From the NCBI GenBank assembly GCA_029851415.1, contig CM056744.1:99295338-99359337 (forward strand): a DNA stretch of 64,000 bases. The letters are read 5' to 3'. Of this stretch, positions 35,359 through 48,800 are shown in pieces (the stretch's first letter is position 1; every line of letters starts with the position of its first letter). This DNA comes from Eretmocerus hayati (lineage: Eukaryota; Arthropoda; Insecta; Hymenoptera; Aphelinidae). Under the pieces are notes generated by a model. It made no database searches. It saw only the letters and a list, made by a program, of their open reading frames with translations, and was not told the DNA's origin. The translations under genes and the position numbers were made by a program.

Positions 35359-36345
35359 TTAATCTTTGTGCATATAATAGTCTATTGCTGTAGAAAATGC
35401 TGCAAAGCCAGCTGCACCCATAATACCTGCCCTTACACCAGCTAAAATACAAGAATGTTCATTTAGATTCCAAAAATAAACAATGAAAATATGAGAGAAC
35501 ACCATAAAGAATAAGAATGATGGATTATTTACCTCTCAATCCTATCAATCCTCCCGTCAAGCCCCCCGCGTAAGTTCCGTTTTTCCAGTCTGTCTTGCCT
35601 CTGTACTGTAACAAGGAATTGAAAAAATTGATGCTAAACTGCATTGTTTTTAATTCTTCTTAATATATGAATTGATAAAACTATTCCCTCCTTCAATCAA
35701 ATCTTTTAGAAAATCAACCGATCAAAGTTTAAAATAGAATCTACTTACTGATTCTATTGTACATTCAACTGCAGAAAATACTAAGCCAATTACTGCAAAA
35801 TTTTTAGCATATCCAACAGTTGTGGTTTTCATTTCTATGAAAATTTCACGCGCTGTTTGCTGCTTATCAACTGCTGCAACATTGGGATTTACACTTGACG
35901 TGAATAAACCTAGTGCAGCTCCAAGCCCAAACCCTAAAAAAATATAATTTTCTTATGACCTAGAGGCTATGTAAATCTCCATCTGGCTAGTTAAAATGAC
36001 AAAAATTTGTCGTCTGATTTTCATCCAAGTTGAGTTATGATGGACAAAAGAAAGTGGTATACCTATGACACAGCTCATGATACTTTTAAAAGTACAACTC
36101 TCTATGAACTTTTCAATTGCTTTTTCTTCATTTGTTTTAATGTAACCAGCACCTATCGCTTGTGGTATTATTATATTCTCCCTAAACCTTTGTTGACTTC
36201 CCACTAAATAGATAGCAATTCTGTCCAATTGTTCATCGCGCATAAAAACAGGAACTCTTTTCTTCTCTACAATAACTCCCTCTTGCTGTGGCTTCTCAGG
36301 TTTGTACGCCCAAGGACTGAATGGGTTTTTGAAATTATTGAACAT
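35359..36345 (-). CDS. Tim22: Mitochondrial inner membrane translocase subunit Tim22, four exons
   Basis: The minus-strand exons are 36345-36063, 35933-35749, 35605-35533 and 35441-35359; phases match and the product is 207 residues. The family is Tim17/Tim22/Tim23: the soluble N-terminus is followed by hydrophobic Gly-rich segments beginning [19 protein letters not shown], then [34 protein letters not shown] and a last segment ending ISTAIDYY-like (read as [14 protein letters not shown]). Tim22 is the channel core of the complex that inserts carrier proteins into the inner mitochondrial membrane. The length fits animal Tim22 (about 195-200). The gene is compact with short introns and faces the septin gene tail to tail. 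Confidence 0.93.
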
Positions 36346-39300
36346 TTTGAGTCCTAGATCAACTCAAACTTCATAGCTGAAAATGGTGAAAATTTCGATG
36401 AGCTCCTTAACTTTAATAGACAGATTTTCCACGGGTCATGCATGAAGCTATAGTACTTTTGTAATCTTTCCGTCAACTAAATATTGTCACTCTTATCAAA
36501 TGATTGTTTGCAGACGGATCAAAAACGAATTTATCTACCACTTTCTTACCTATGGATATTTCCGAAATTGTTTGAAAGTTATATCCGCAGATTCCACTTT
36601 TTCAACTCATTTCAACCTATAACCTTAATTCCATAACCCACAGGAGGAAAGTAATATTCTCAGATGAATCAAACAGTAACATTAGCTTGAAAATTCAGAA
36701 GCAGTGTTCCTAATCATCATTACTTCGAGCTGGGTCATAAATTACTTCAATTGATTATCATACTAAATAATCGAGTATTTTGACCGAAGGGAGCAGACAG
36801 AATTTCGAAGCGGCTTTTGCAAAATATTGCCAACGTTGGAACGTTGGGGTTCGTCTGCTACCTCTAGGGTCCCTATCAGTATTCAGTACTCCCTATCAAA
36901 TTTACCAGGAAAAAGCACGCAACAAAAAGTTTGAATCTGGTTCAGTGTTCAGTGGTCGAGTGATGCAGAAATAATCATAGGGACGTTCAAAATGCTAGCT
37001 TGGAATATTTACTTATTTTTGCTCAAATTGTTTACACCCGTCAAGATCGACTCAACAGAATAATATCTTATTTGGTGTTGTGATATAATTCAGTGACCGG
37101 GGGATAAATTGTGCTTACGCAAGCTTCAGAATTACAGTCAAGCCCTTGAAAAAATTCAATGAAATAAAAATTTTCTATCACTTTTACAGGTGAAATTTTG
37201 AGATTCACCGAGGCACCATACAGAGTTTTATAGACTCCCGTCTACTTAAAATGTTGAAATGAATTCAATTTTCAAATGTGATAATCTCAACTCCTTTACT
37301 TATTCTTACATTTTTTCCGAGGTCGGGACTCGTTGGAACCATGATATTATCAACCCGTTTACTACAGATTTGCCTCTGGTGTCAGAAACGCTGCTTTTTC
37401 CATCAGGAAATCAGAATATCTTTATAAGGGGTAGGAAAATGATGAAAAATTGAGAAATGAGGACTTGGAACATTTTTTGTTTTTTTTTCTCATGATTTCA
37501 TTTTGAAACCCTATACTGATGTTTCATCATATCCCTGGTAGTGAAAGATATTTTTCAGGATTCTTTCAAAGTTTTTCGATGCAAATTTTCACCAACTAAT
37601 GAAAATCAATAAATGTCCCCTGGAGGGGACAAAATAGAAGACGAATTGAAATGCATCTAGATACACAGTTTCGCATTTTTATTCTCGAATCGTCCCCAAA
37701 ATCAAAGTTTGAGATACAAGATCATTAGATTGGATCCTGAGAATGAAATGCAAGTGAGATTTAAATCCATTATGCAAAATGTACGAATCTATCAAATCGA
37801 TAATCTGATTGGGATCTCTGAAATGATACTGTTGAGTTTTGAATTTGCACAATGATTTCACTTTCCAGTGCGTTTGAATGTCAACTGGACAAGTGACATA
37901 TACTTGAACGTTTGAGTGAGAGTAATGTTCATTATGGTGTGCACTTTTTTCGTTATTCCTCTTCAATATGTGATCCTCAATTTACTTCTAATTTTGCTTT
38001 TAATAAGCAGATCGTATGAGATGTATTGTGTATTATGATTCATTTCTTGCAATCTTCCAAATTGGTGCAAAATACGTCTCAATCTACTAGAAGCCCCGAA
38101 AAAAATGTTGTATGAATAATTTGCAAAAAATTAGGGAAACCAAACCGGAATAACCGGTACCAATAAAAATGCACATTTTCGAGTAGATTGTACATGCATA
38201 TATACATCCGATACAAGATAAGCTATGCTGTACCGCATTCCTCTATCATCTGACATTTAAAAAAAAAAAGCATTTCGTACATTCACCCAACACTCATTTT
38301 TGATACCCTCAAGCTCATAGATACCTATATACCCATGCACCTATTGATTTATGAGCTCGCGCGTGGGTGCGCGTGACTCTTTTATGCTTTCTCTGTGCAA
38401 GTACCTTTTCACTTTCTCCGTATGTCTTGCATGTACATACTATCATAGCATTGATACAATGCCATTAATCGTATTCTAAACATTTGCAATCGTGAAAGTT
38501 GCGTAAGATCCTGACACCTCGCTTTGCTTATTCATCCAATACTATAAATATACAATAGCAACTTTAGGTACATACACATACTACTGTTTTGACTTGTGTT
38601 ATGCAACTAAAATGATCCTCTTCTTGAATCTGTCCATAGTTTTGTTGTTGGAGACGTTGTCAATTTACTATTCTATTGACTATTGAATATCTTAACAGAA
38701 GCTGAATTTGTCGATGGGTTATTTATGTGATAGGTGTTAGAGTGTACTTTGAATTGATGAAGAGGCTACTTCATAGTATTTTTATGGCTATTTTATATGA
38801 TTATTGCTTCGCTAGTGTGAATTTGATTCGTGGGACTTGTTGAATTAATTCTTGGTTTTTTCAAGAATGGAGGATTCTAATTCAGGTTTTGGACAATGAA
38901 GATCGTGAATAGATGAGGCAACCATAAAAAATTATAGATAAGAAGTGTGAGAATAAATGAAGGGCGTGCCTCTTCAAAGGGTTTTGAGAAATAGGCACTT
39001 GAGGGAGAATGTGCCTTGAAACCTAGTGATGAAATTTTTTGGTTTATGGTCGATTTGTTCAATTTTCTTGAGATTCGTTCCACTTCAAGGTTTTTGAGAT
39101 ACGAGCTTTCGCTTTCCAAACTTTTATTATGTTTGAAACTTTGCTGAATTTCACCAACATTAATAAGAATTTTATCGGTCACAGATGGTACCAAAAAGAA
39201 TGAATTCTCAAGGATTTGAAGGAATTGGTAACGTCCACTTATCGATTTCATTCCAACTCACTGAACTTTTTTATGTACAGAATATTCATGTATTTGTCGC

Positions 39301-39354
39301 AGGAAAGGAGTTGATTTGCGGGTAATACCAGGTAAATGAATCAAATATAAATTC
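36346..39354. other. Intergenic between Tim22 and the Trp-rich gene
   Basis: The start of this interval must contain the Tim22 promoter; no TATA box is evident. Open frames (for example 36780-36974 and 38877-39251) have no recognisable motif and I do not call them. Confidence 0.4.
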
Positions 39355-39373
39355 TTAACAAAAATGAGTCAAC

Positions 39374-39379
39374 TTTATT
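39374..39379 (-). terminator. Polyadenylation signal AATAAA for the Trp-rich gene
   Basis: TTTATT on the plus strand reads AATAAA on the minus strand, about 500 bases after the stop codon at 39875-39877. This would give a 3' UTR of about 0.5 kb. Confidence 0.45.
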
Positions 39380-39874
39380 CGATAGCATTAGTTAACAATA
39401 AGATGGGCAACATATAACAACGCACACGTGCGCGAGTACGAAAAAAAGAATCGAAAGACCAGAAGAATACTAAAAATCATAGTCGAAGAAAATATCGAAA
39501 AAATGGAAGACACAATCATAATCAGCAAGAAGAGGAGCAAGATAAAGTAAGAAAGTCACGTATCAAAAAATAAAATTACATTTAAAATAATGACGACGTT
39601 GATGTTAGATGACGAAAATAGTATATAGAAGGGCCCTTCAGTCAAGTTTTCGTCAAATGAGGCACTCGAGAGTTTTTTTCGCATATATCCACATATCTTA
39701 TATATTAATATTTACAATGGGCTTAATTTTTATCATATACAGAAGGAGCGCGTTAGTCGTGCAAAATTTGTACACATGCATCGTGGAAGGTATTTTGTTG
39801 TTGTTGTTGTTTTTTTTTTTTTTTTCAAAAAACTTGCCTTCCAAGTTATATACTGACTTCATATATAACACTCA

Positions 39875-42800
39875 TTAGCGACTGGCAAATTTAGCAGGAT
39901 TAGCAGGCTGAAGTTGAGCCTGATTTAATGGAGGTGGCACAAGATCTTGCGTTATAGACGCTAATGGTCCAGCAACTGGTGCTGGTGATTGTTGATTTAC
40001 TTGGAATGATCTATCCCACCTTACAGGGCTACTTCCACTATTCTGTACTGTGTCTTTTCTGTCTTTCCATCCGTGAGCTTCGTGATGATCATCGATTGGG
40101 AACCATTCGGATATCACTACTGGCTTCCAGATCTGTAATTAGAAATAGTTTTTATGAATTAAAATTTTTGTTTTTTTTTTATTATTTTTGTTTGTTTGAA
40201 AAGGTGAATAATGTTTGATTACGATTTCTAAGCTCATCAGTCAAGTTCAAATTTGCTATTATCAGGCATGCTTGGAAATTATGATTTGAAATTATTTATG
40301 TAAGAACATTACAAAAAAGTTGGGACATCGTATTATTTTTAGAGTTTCATGATATGAAATAATTTTCAAAGTATGCAAATTTGCGATGAATAAGATTTTG
40401 ATAGATTTGGATACGGTACCTTCTTCCAGTCAGGAACCCAAATGTCTTTCCATACAGGAACATGGATTTCCTTCTTCACCTCTTTCCAGATGAGCTTTTT
40501 ATCCTCGACCCACTCGGTCTTGTGTTCAATTTTCCAGATCTGTTCAAATTCTTGCTTCCATTCCACCTTCTTGTCCTTTACCCAGATCTCTTTTTTGCCT
40601 TAAATATAAAATGTGTGTCAATTTTCATTTCAAATAGAATTGCAAAAGCTTCACGCAAGAAAATTTAAGAGCGGGAAAATCTTGGCCGTGCAACGATAAG
40701 TCATTTTTTCCCAATGGAGTGATTTCAAAAGCAACTCGAACATCTGACGTGCGATAAAAGTTTTGTAAGGTAAAACATGATTATAGCCGAATGCAATTGT
40801 TCTGCTTGCGATCTTTCAAAATGGTTGCTACTTTGTCACGGGTGCAATTTAGTATTAAATTCAGTTTAACTCTTACTTCGCAGCTGAAGGAATACGGCAT
40901 GAGAGAAGGTTCTGAAATAAAAGTAGAATCGATCCTGACATTAATCTATCGAATCTTACCTTTTTTCCATATTTGTTGCCATTCTTCTTTCCACGCGAGC
41001 TTTTTGTCTTCAACCCAGATTTGTTTCTTTGCTGTACGACAATAATGATATTTAGTGAAAAAAATGACCGGATAATATTTTCTGTTCATGCTACTGAATC
41101 ATGCAATGGTGTAACGATCTTTAATCTTGACTCGATTCTATTGGTGAAGATGGAAGTTTGGGAGTTGATGCCCTAATCTAAAGGGACAAGAAAGGGTTGA
41201 TAAAGGAAATCCAAGAGAGAACCAATTTTGCTGTTTGTAATGATTTTGTGGGTTCAGGATTGAAGAAACACATATGAGAGAAGTTATATTTGATGATTTA
41301 TAGAGTTTTTGTCGATTTGCTGTGAATTGTTACCTGGCTTCCAAATTTCTTTCCATTGTTCTTTCCACTTGAGAACTTTGTCCTCCACCTGAAAATTCCA
41401 GAAAGTTAGGCTGTTTAGATATTCTAAAATGTGTTTCATCAATTTGCACTGTTTCTTAATTTTTTTTGGAGATAACGAAAAAACTCATTTTTTGGCAATT
41501 TTCTGATGTTTGGGTGCTTACAAAATTGCAATAGTATTATTCGCACTTTGTTCATGAGGTTACCAGCTCCCAAGTGACTATTTTGATCTTCGCCTGCAGC
41601 TCAGGCCGAATACTGATCGCTCAGGGGCGAGATACAACCTCATCAACTCGGTGCGAGATATACTATTTCAGGTACTTTCAGACAAGGGTACAAATAAGCT
41701 ATTGCAAAATCTCTAAGTAACACGTCATGACTGAAGGATAACCATTGTAAAATATTCAAAAACGAAATCAAAATCATGTTAGATTGTGTTAGATGTGTAT
41801 TCCTATTAATTTTCAATGAATTGTTTGTTACTGGAATTGGAAGATTTTCTGAAAGGTCGAATGGAAATCGTCCACGATTCTTCACAAATAAATGAAATAT
41901 ATTCGAATAATGATCTTGATAACTCACCCAGATTTGCTTCTTCTCAGTTTTCCATATCTTTTCCCACTTGGGTTCCCAGATTAGCTTTTTCCGCCACAGA
42001 TCGTGACTAGTGTACTCCCATCCGTGAGAATCAGTTCCAAGATGTTTTTCTCCTGGAATTCCTTCTTTAACCCACTTGGGTATCCAGACTTTCTTCCATG
42101 CGGGCACTTTGACTTCTTTCCAAGCTTCTTTTTTGATCGGGACCCATATTGGCACATAGATCTTGAAGATAAAATATATTATAACTATTGAAGATCTTGG
42201 ATTTTTCATGTGACAAAATCTGTTGAATATAATCCTGAGCAACCAATTGTCGTGAAGCTACTTTTGAATATCGGCTTCGTATGGTATTTGTTTTGAACAA
42301 TAATCTCAAAAAAATCAGTCCCCACAGGAAAAGCTGTATTCCGTGGAGAAAAATTTTGAGGAGCTAATATCAATTCCGGAAGGATTTGCATTTTTTCCCG
42401 TATTTACGGTCGAGTGATTGAGGGTGGATTTCATTAGTTGAATATGGTTACAAATGCTCATGACATGGTCAACGATGCTCACTTTGAACTTTACCCTAAC
42501 TTACCTTTTTATAGTCTTTAACTTGGATTTCTTTCCAGGCTGGTACTTTGATTTTCTGCCAGATTGGCTTGTAAACCTGAAAATATATATCCCTCATGAG
42601 TTGTCGTCTTCAAAACCTATTTCAATCCTGGGGTTGCCGTGAAGGTATTCGGATCCCAGAGAGATGGATGAGTCGTTAGAAATGCAAGACCGACTGAATC
42701 ATAGAATCATCAATTCTAGCATTCTGTTACAGATGATCTCGAAACTGATTAGAGTCACTCCATGGAATCTCATAATTACAGAGAAAGTATTTAATGTAAA

Positions 42801-45800
42801 TGGTTCAATTTGTATGTGCGTCTTTTCATTTTATGATTTTTGAAATCAAAAAAGGAATTCCGGGTCTTAGCGGACTAGATTCGTAATGATTTTGCAGGGA
42901 ACAAATTTTTTTTCATCGAGAGTTTGACAAACTGTCTGATGACCAGCTCACCTTTTTCCAGGCAGGAACTTTTACATCTTGCCACGCTGGAACTTGGATT
43001 TCTTTCACCACAGGAACCCATTTCTGAAACAAGACAATTAGAGTAAGTGAACTGTAGAATCTTTCAAAAGTATCCTCTGTATGATGTAATGAGTGCACGT
43101 GAGCAGGCGTGCTTGATTTATCCGGACAACTAAACGATGTTCTTTGAGAAATCAGAATCTGATGTTCTACGTGAAATTTCTTGTAATCACCCATGTCAAA
43201 CTTCCGAACTAAAACGTGAGATACACTCTTACTCATATTTAACAGAATTCGATTCAACATTATGTTATCATCGCTTACCTTTTTCCAATCGGGTACTTTA
43301 ATTTCACGCTGGACAGCCTTCTTGGTGGGTATCCACTCTGCAAAGTGACACAAGATAAATTGAGATGTAGGTTTTTGGATCGCGAAGAATTCGATAATGA
43401 ATGATGGATACAAAATAGTTGAATCAAAAAGGCAAATCAACAATAGTCGACAGAAGGCTCAGAATATTCTCTGGAGTCATTGTCAAAGTGTTATAAGGTG
43501 CATGTCAAAGATGGTCTACAGTTTTTCAGATAATCTGTGCCACTCGTTGAATATTTTGGCGTTATTTCTGACATATTCGCACAGGGGTGTTTGATAATAT
43601 GAAAATTTTCGAAGCAGGAAATCATTTTCACGAGTCTAAGAACTGGCAGAAGATTTTTCAAAAAATTTGGAATCATATGAGTAGGCACCCTCGGTTCAAT
43701 TCCTATTGATTTGCTTTTTCTATCCTTCATTTCTCCAATTAATTTATCAAAAGCAAAATTTACCTGCTTTCTTTTCAGTCGTCCACTCAGTCTTCCATTC
43801 CTTCTTTTGCGCCTTCTTCCAGACTGAAAAGTTGAGCAGTAAGCATAGAATAAATTATTTCGAATAAGTAGGGAGTATTTAGACTATAACTAATTTCTAC
43901 GAGATGTTTGTTTACACTAACTACTGACGTTGCTATTTTTTGCTTAGAATGGATAAATTTTTGATCCCACACATTGTTATAGACAACTTAAAACGATTGG
44001 ATTGTCATCAATTTGGGAAAGTGTATTTACATCCTTTCACACTGATTGATTTCATTCGCAAATTGTTAGTATACTTCAATAACTCAGTCCAAGATCTTCA
44101 TTTCCCAGAAATTCAGTATTTCCACTAGGCAAAATTTATCTGACCCCTTACGCAAACTTGAGTCTGAAGACTGCACGAATCTCAAATGTATCACAATACT
44201 TCAGTCATAATTTCAAGACTAAAAATAAGACTTTGAATAACCGAGTGATTGAGTATAAGATATTAAATTGCATTCCTCACCTTTCTTCCAGCCAGGCTTC
44301 CAAATGACCTTCTTTTTCCAGTATCCTTTTTCATGATGGTGATCGTGATGTTCTTCATGGTGTTCTTCGTGACCACCGCCACCACCACCGTAACCTCCAC
44401 CAACGTCACCTCCAGCAGCAAAATCACTTGGTCCACCACTTGGATAACCGGCAAAATCACCACCGCCGCCACCATCACCACCGTGATGATCGTCGGCACC
44501 ACCGTGACCACCAAAATCGGTTGGTGCTTGGCCACCACCAAAGTCACCAGCACCACCTCCGTAGCCACCACCGTGACCACCTCCTAAATCACCACCACCA
44601 CCTCCTCCGTAGCCACCACCGTGACCACCTCCTAAGTCACCACCGCCGCCAAAATTTCCGCCGTGGCCACCGCCAAAGTCGCCACCGAAATTTCCGGCAC
44701 CACCGTGGCCACCGCCAAAGTCACCACCGAAATTTCCGGCACCACCGTGGCCACCGCCAAAGTCACCACCGAAATTTCCGGCACCACCGTCATAGCCTAC
44801 TCGTTTTTGAGCTGCTGGTGCATTGTATCTGAAATTTTACAACATGATGCAATCATGATGGTAAGAACTTTTTTCATAAGATTTTGGGATTGAGTGTTTT
44901 AATATAAATATGCAGTGCATATGTGACAAAGAAGCGCGAGAGAGTACAATTTGGGCTGTGAGACAGTTTGTTACCCGAAAATAGGCGCCAAGTTTGGCGG
45001 TGGATAAGAAATGTTATAGATGGGAATCATTGCTTTTTTCCTTTTTTGAGATAATTGTAATCGGGTTTGTAGTCAATTTTTTGAGAGCCGAGAACCTATA
45101 TTTCACAAATGATGATTTATACAAATTTTGCAGCTACTTATCGTGTGCTATCTTTGGATAAACTATGAAAGTAAGTTAAGTATTCTTGCTAGAAGCACAC
45201 TTTTGCGCAAAGTGTGTAAAATTGTATAAAAAGCTTGATAACCAAAGATGGAATTACTTATTACGACACAAGGACGTCTAAGTTGAATTTTGTATTGTTC
45301 TGGCTGACTTTTTCCGCCTCGAGCCGAAGACGAGGGTCGAAATTACAACAAAAATACTAAATCCAGGACCACTGTAAGAAGAAATCCTGAAAGTCATGCA
45401 CGTAATCGTATTGAATCACAACAAAGCCCTTAACCTTGTAAATTACGAGGGAAATACGATCTCTGGTGGAAAAACCTCCCATATGTCCAACAAATGAGTC
45501 TTACGGGATGAGACAAGGACATATTCTTCCTCAATTCTTCAAGATCTACAAAAAAGGTATCTACACATTTCTCGAAAAAATGCGACCCGTTCGAGCGGTG
45601 GACTGAGAGAGCGGGAAGAATATAATTTTTCGTGGAAAAAGCTCTAGTTTCTCCAACAGGTGAGTCTCGCAGGATTGGATAAGGACATATTCTTCCTTTA
45701 CCTTGTAGGTTGTAGTATTAATTTTCAGGCAATTGTTTTGATTTTCAGAATTTCTTCTTACAGGGATCGAATGGTATTTTTAAAAACTGTGAGTGGAATT

Positions 45801-48800
45801 AGAAAGATATAGCCAACTTTTTGAAGAAGAAGAAAAAGAAGATGAACGATAATACGCAAAAAGGACACTTCTACGCAGAGTATGTCAAAATGAGTACATT
45901 ACCCAGTGAGTATGAGAAAGGTATTTTATGCAATTTTGTAAGCATCCAAACATTCGAATTTTGGATAAAAGTATCTCTTGAAATCATGCCGGGGAGGTTA
46001 TCTGGCTAAGGATCTGAAGGAAATCATATTTTCCCAAATGGGTCATTCCGAATCCAAAATTTTCTTCCTAGGTGTTATCCATATGCCCTCCATAATTTTC
46101 GAGCTGATGATTTTCCGGAAGATGTTATCAAGCAAGCTTAACCGCACTGTTAATTCAAGTGTTAACATTGCGGAACTGCATGGTCTGTTGAGATACATAC
46201 ATGACGTATATTAAAAACTCATTAAATGTCCATACAGGTGTGTTAACGTAACAAAACTTGTGGGTGTTTCTTGTATTTCACAGGTCCATTTTGAGCCAAT
46301 GGAAGAGCCGTTTCTGGTGAAATTTCTTGGAGAATGCAATCCGTTGACACGCTAACATAATTTTTTAATTCCGAGAGTTTCTATATTTCAAATTGCGCTC
46401 TTTTATTCAGAGTAAACCATGTATACGATGCACAATTTTTTCACAAGAATACATTGTTCTCAAGAAATCTACGCGAAGTGACAGACATTCTAGACCGAGT
46501 TCCTCGATCCAAGTTAAGAAAAGAAAAAAAAAAAGAAAAAAAACGCGTGAGTATAGTAATGGGTGATTGTTACGTAGGTAGGTAGTGCTCGGAAGCGTTC
46601 ACTTTTCTGTGTGTGTGCTTTAAAAGAATAACAGTAGTAATTTGCAATGTCGTGGGTAAAAGAAAGTTAACGCACCGTGAACGGGTCACTTTTGCTTTTA
46701 GTAGTACATACACGTACTTGGTATACGTCACAGCGTTAAACATAATTTCATGTAGTCTAGATTATCGAAAAAAAAGTTAATGGAAATTGAGTATTTAATT
46801 ATCGAGTTCATCGCACTTTTTTGCAACTGTGTTTATATTTTGCGTCCGTAACTATTGAGATTTTAATTTTTTGAATAAATTTCATAATTCAACAGGTAAT
46901 TCCGTATGTAACATCTTATTCCATGCAAATTAAGTAGTAAATATCGACGGGTGTTTACAGAAATAGTGATGAAGATTTTTTTTATCCAAGAGCTATTTAG
47001 TCAACGTAATTGATTGTCATGGATGAGAGAAAAATTGGCTTAAAATTTATTTAACACGTTGCGACAGGAGCTACCGGTTTACATTAGCCTCAAAACACAA
47101 TTTTTTGCTGAAAAATCTCGCATCAGCTGAATTTTTGAGGTATTGAGATGATTCAAACATGATTTTCCTCGTTTTTCAACCAACTTTTGAATACACTAGG
47201 CTGATTTTTTTCTATAGGAGCAAGAGGATGACCTGTAGACTTCCAGAATACTTGATGAAAATTCAATCCGGTTCACCATGAAGAATAGTCTCAAACGAAT
47301 CGATTGGAGGATTGTCCACAATTAAAAATAGAGATTTGTCATGATCTATGATAGACACGGTATCGATTTTATATGACCGGAAGCTATCTTGAGCATCACA
47401 GAGCTGTTCCGCGTGGTCCTGTGAGAATGGGTTCTCCGTCATCGCGCTCCTCCTATACATAGATTCTCAATGAATGTTCCAAAGGTCTACAGGTCACTCC
47501 CTTGCTTTTAGGAGGAAATCAAGCCAATGCATTCGAAAGTTGGTTGAAAAAACTAAGGAAATCTGGTTTGAATCATTCTGATATCTCAAAAATTCAGCTG
47601 AAACGAGGTTACCGTCAACTGGAGTAACTTTGGGACAATTTCGACTTTTTTGTCATTGTTTTTCGCTCGGGAAGGTTACGATAAAACCCATCTCAGCCGA
47701 TGGCCAATCAAAAGCTTGAAATTTTAGCTTTCGATTGGCGTTAGTTAGAGCTCGATTCGAGAATTCTATTAGAAGATACGGTCGTAGAAGCAAAACACTT
47801 TTTACAAAACCGGGGTTGGGGTAACTTTGGGACACTCCAAGTTCAACACATGTTACTTTTGTTCTGGAATAGAGAATCGACCCTCTCTGTTCATGAATTA
47901 GAAGTTGAAGACGTTAGCTTTCAATTGCTTCTTGAAACGTCCCGATCGGATGTTTCCACGCCGAGTAATGCTCATTTGAAGTTGATCAACTATTCGAACC
48001 AATTTTCCGAGATTTGGCAGAAATTCGTATGAAAATTGGAAATTAGTCTACATAGCTGACTAATTTCAAATCAGCATTACTCGGCGTGAAAACATCCGAT
48101 CGGGACGTTCAAAAAAGCAATTGAAAGCCAACGTCTTCGACTTTTAATTCATGAACAGGGAGGGTCGATTCTCTATTTCAGAACAAAAGTAACGTCAGTT
48201 GAACTTGGGTTGTCCCAAAGTTACCCCACCCCAGGTTTTGTAAAAAGTGTTTTGCTTCTACGACCGTATCTTCGAATAGAATCCTCGAATCGAGCTCTAG
48301 CTTACGCCAATCGAAAGCTAAGATCTCAAGCTTTCGATCGGCTATCGGTTGAGGTAGGTTCCATCGTAAGCTTCCCGAGCTTCACGAAAAACAATGACAA
48401 AAAAAGTCGGAGGTGTGCCAAAGTTACTCCAGTTTACGGTATCGTCGAAAAATTGTGTTTTAGGGCCACTGTGCGGTGGGTCCCGCGATTTTCCATTTTT
48501 TAATTTTGATCGACAAGTAACGGCTCGAAAAATTTTTCCTATGAAAATCTTCCATGGTGAATCAATAGATCTATGTTCTGATGATGAGTTGAAAAAGAAT
48601 TTGCTCTCGTACAGAAATATTCGTCGCCAAAATACGGAAGTCCAGCTCGTGGCCGAGATAAAATTGAGAAAAAATGCCCTAGAATTTATTGGAAAAATTC
48701 TTTATGATTAATTTTTGATAGACATACAATAATCATACATCTTAGAGATTGACAACGTACAAATCAATAGCAATTGTTGCAGATACCGATCTAACTTGTC

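Larger units (their letters stand above)
47052..48690. mobile_element. Diverged TTAA/CACGTT-type element split by foldbacks
   Basis: Left part (about 47052-47091) begins TTAACACGTTGCG, like the termini of the MITE at 8298-8538. Right part (48463-48690) matches that MITE over most of its length in inverted orientation, for example CGGTGGGTCCCGCGATTTT and CCAAAATACGGAAGTCCAG. The two parts are separated by a foldback, so this is an old copy broken by a later insertion. Confidence 0.55.

Noticed and set aside
44652..44795. Regularly spaced repeats that might look like a CRISPR array
   Set aside because: Units are 42-bp in-frame coding repeats with no unique spacers, inside a eukaryotic exon.
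44428..44832. His/Arg-rich 134-codon plus-strand frame
   Set aside because: It is the antisense shadow of the Gly-rich exon of the minus-strand secreted protein; the composition follows directly from GGN codons.
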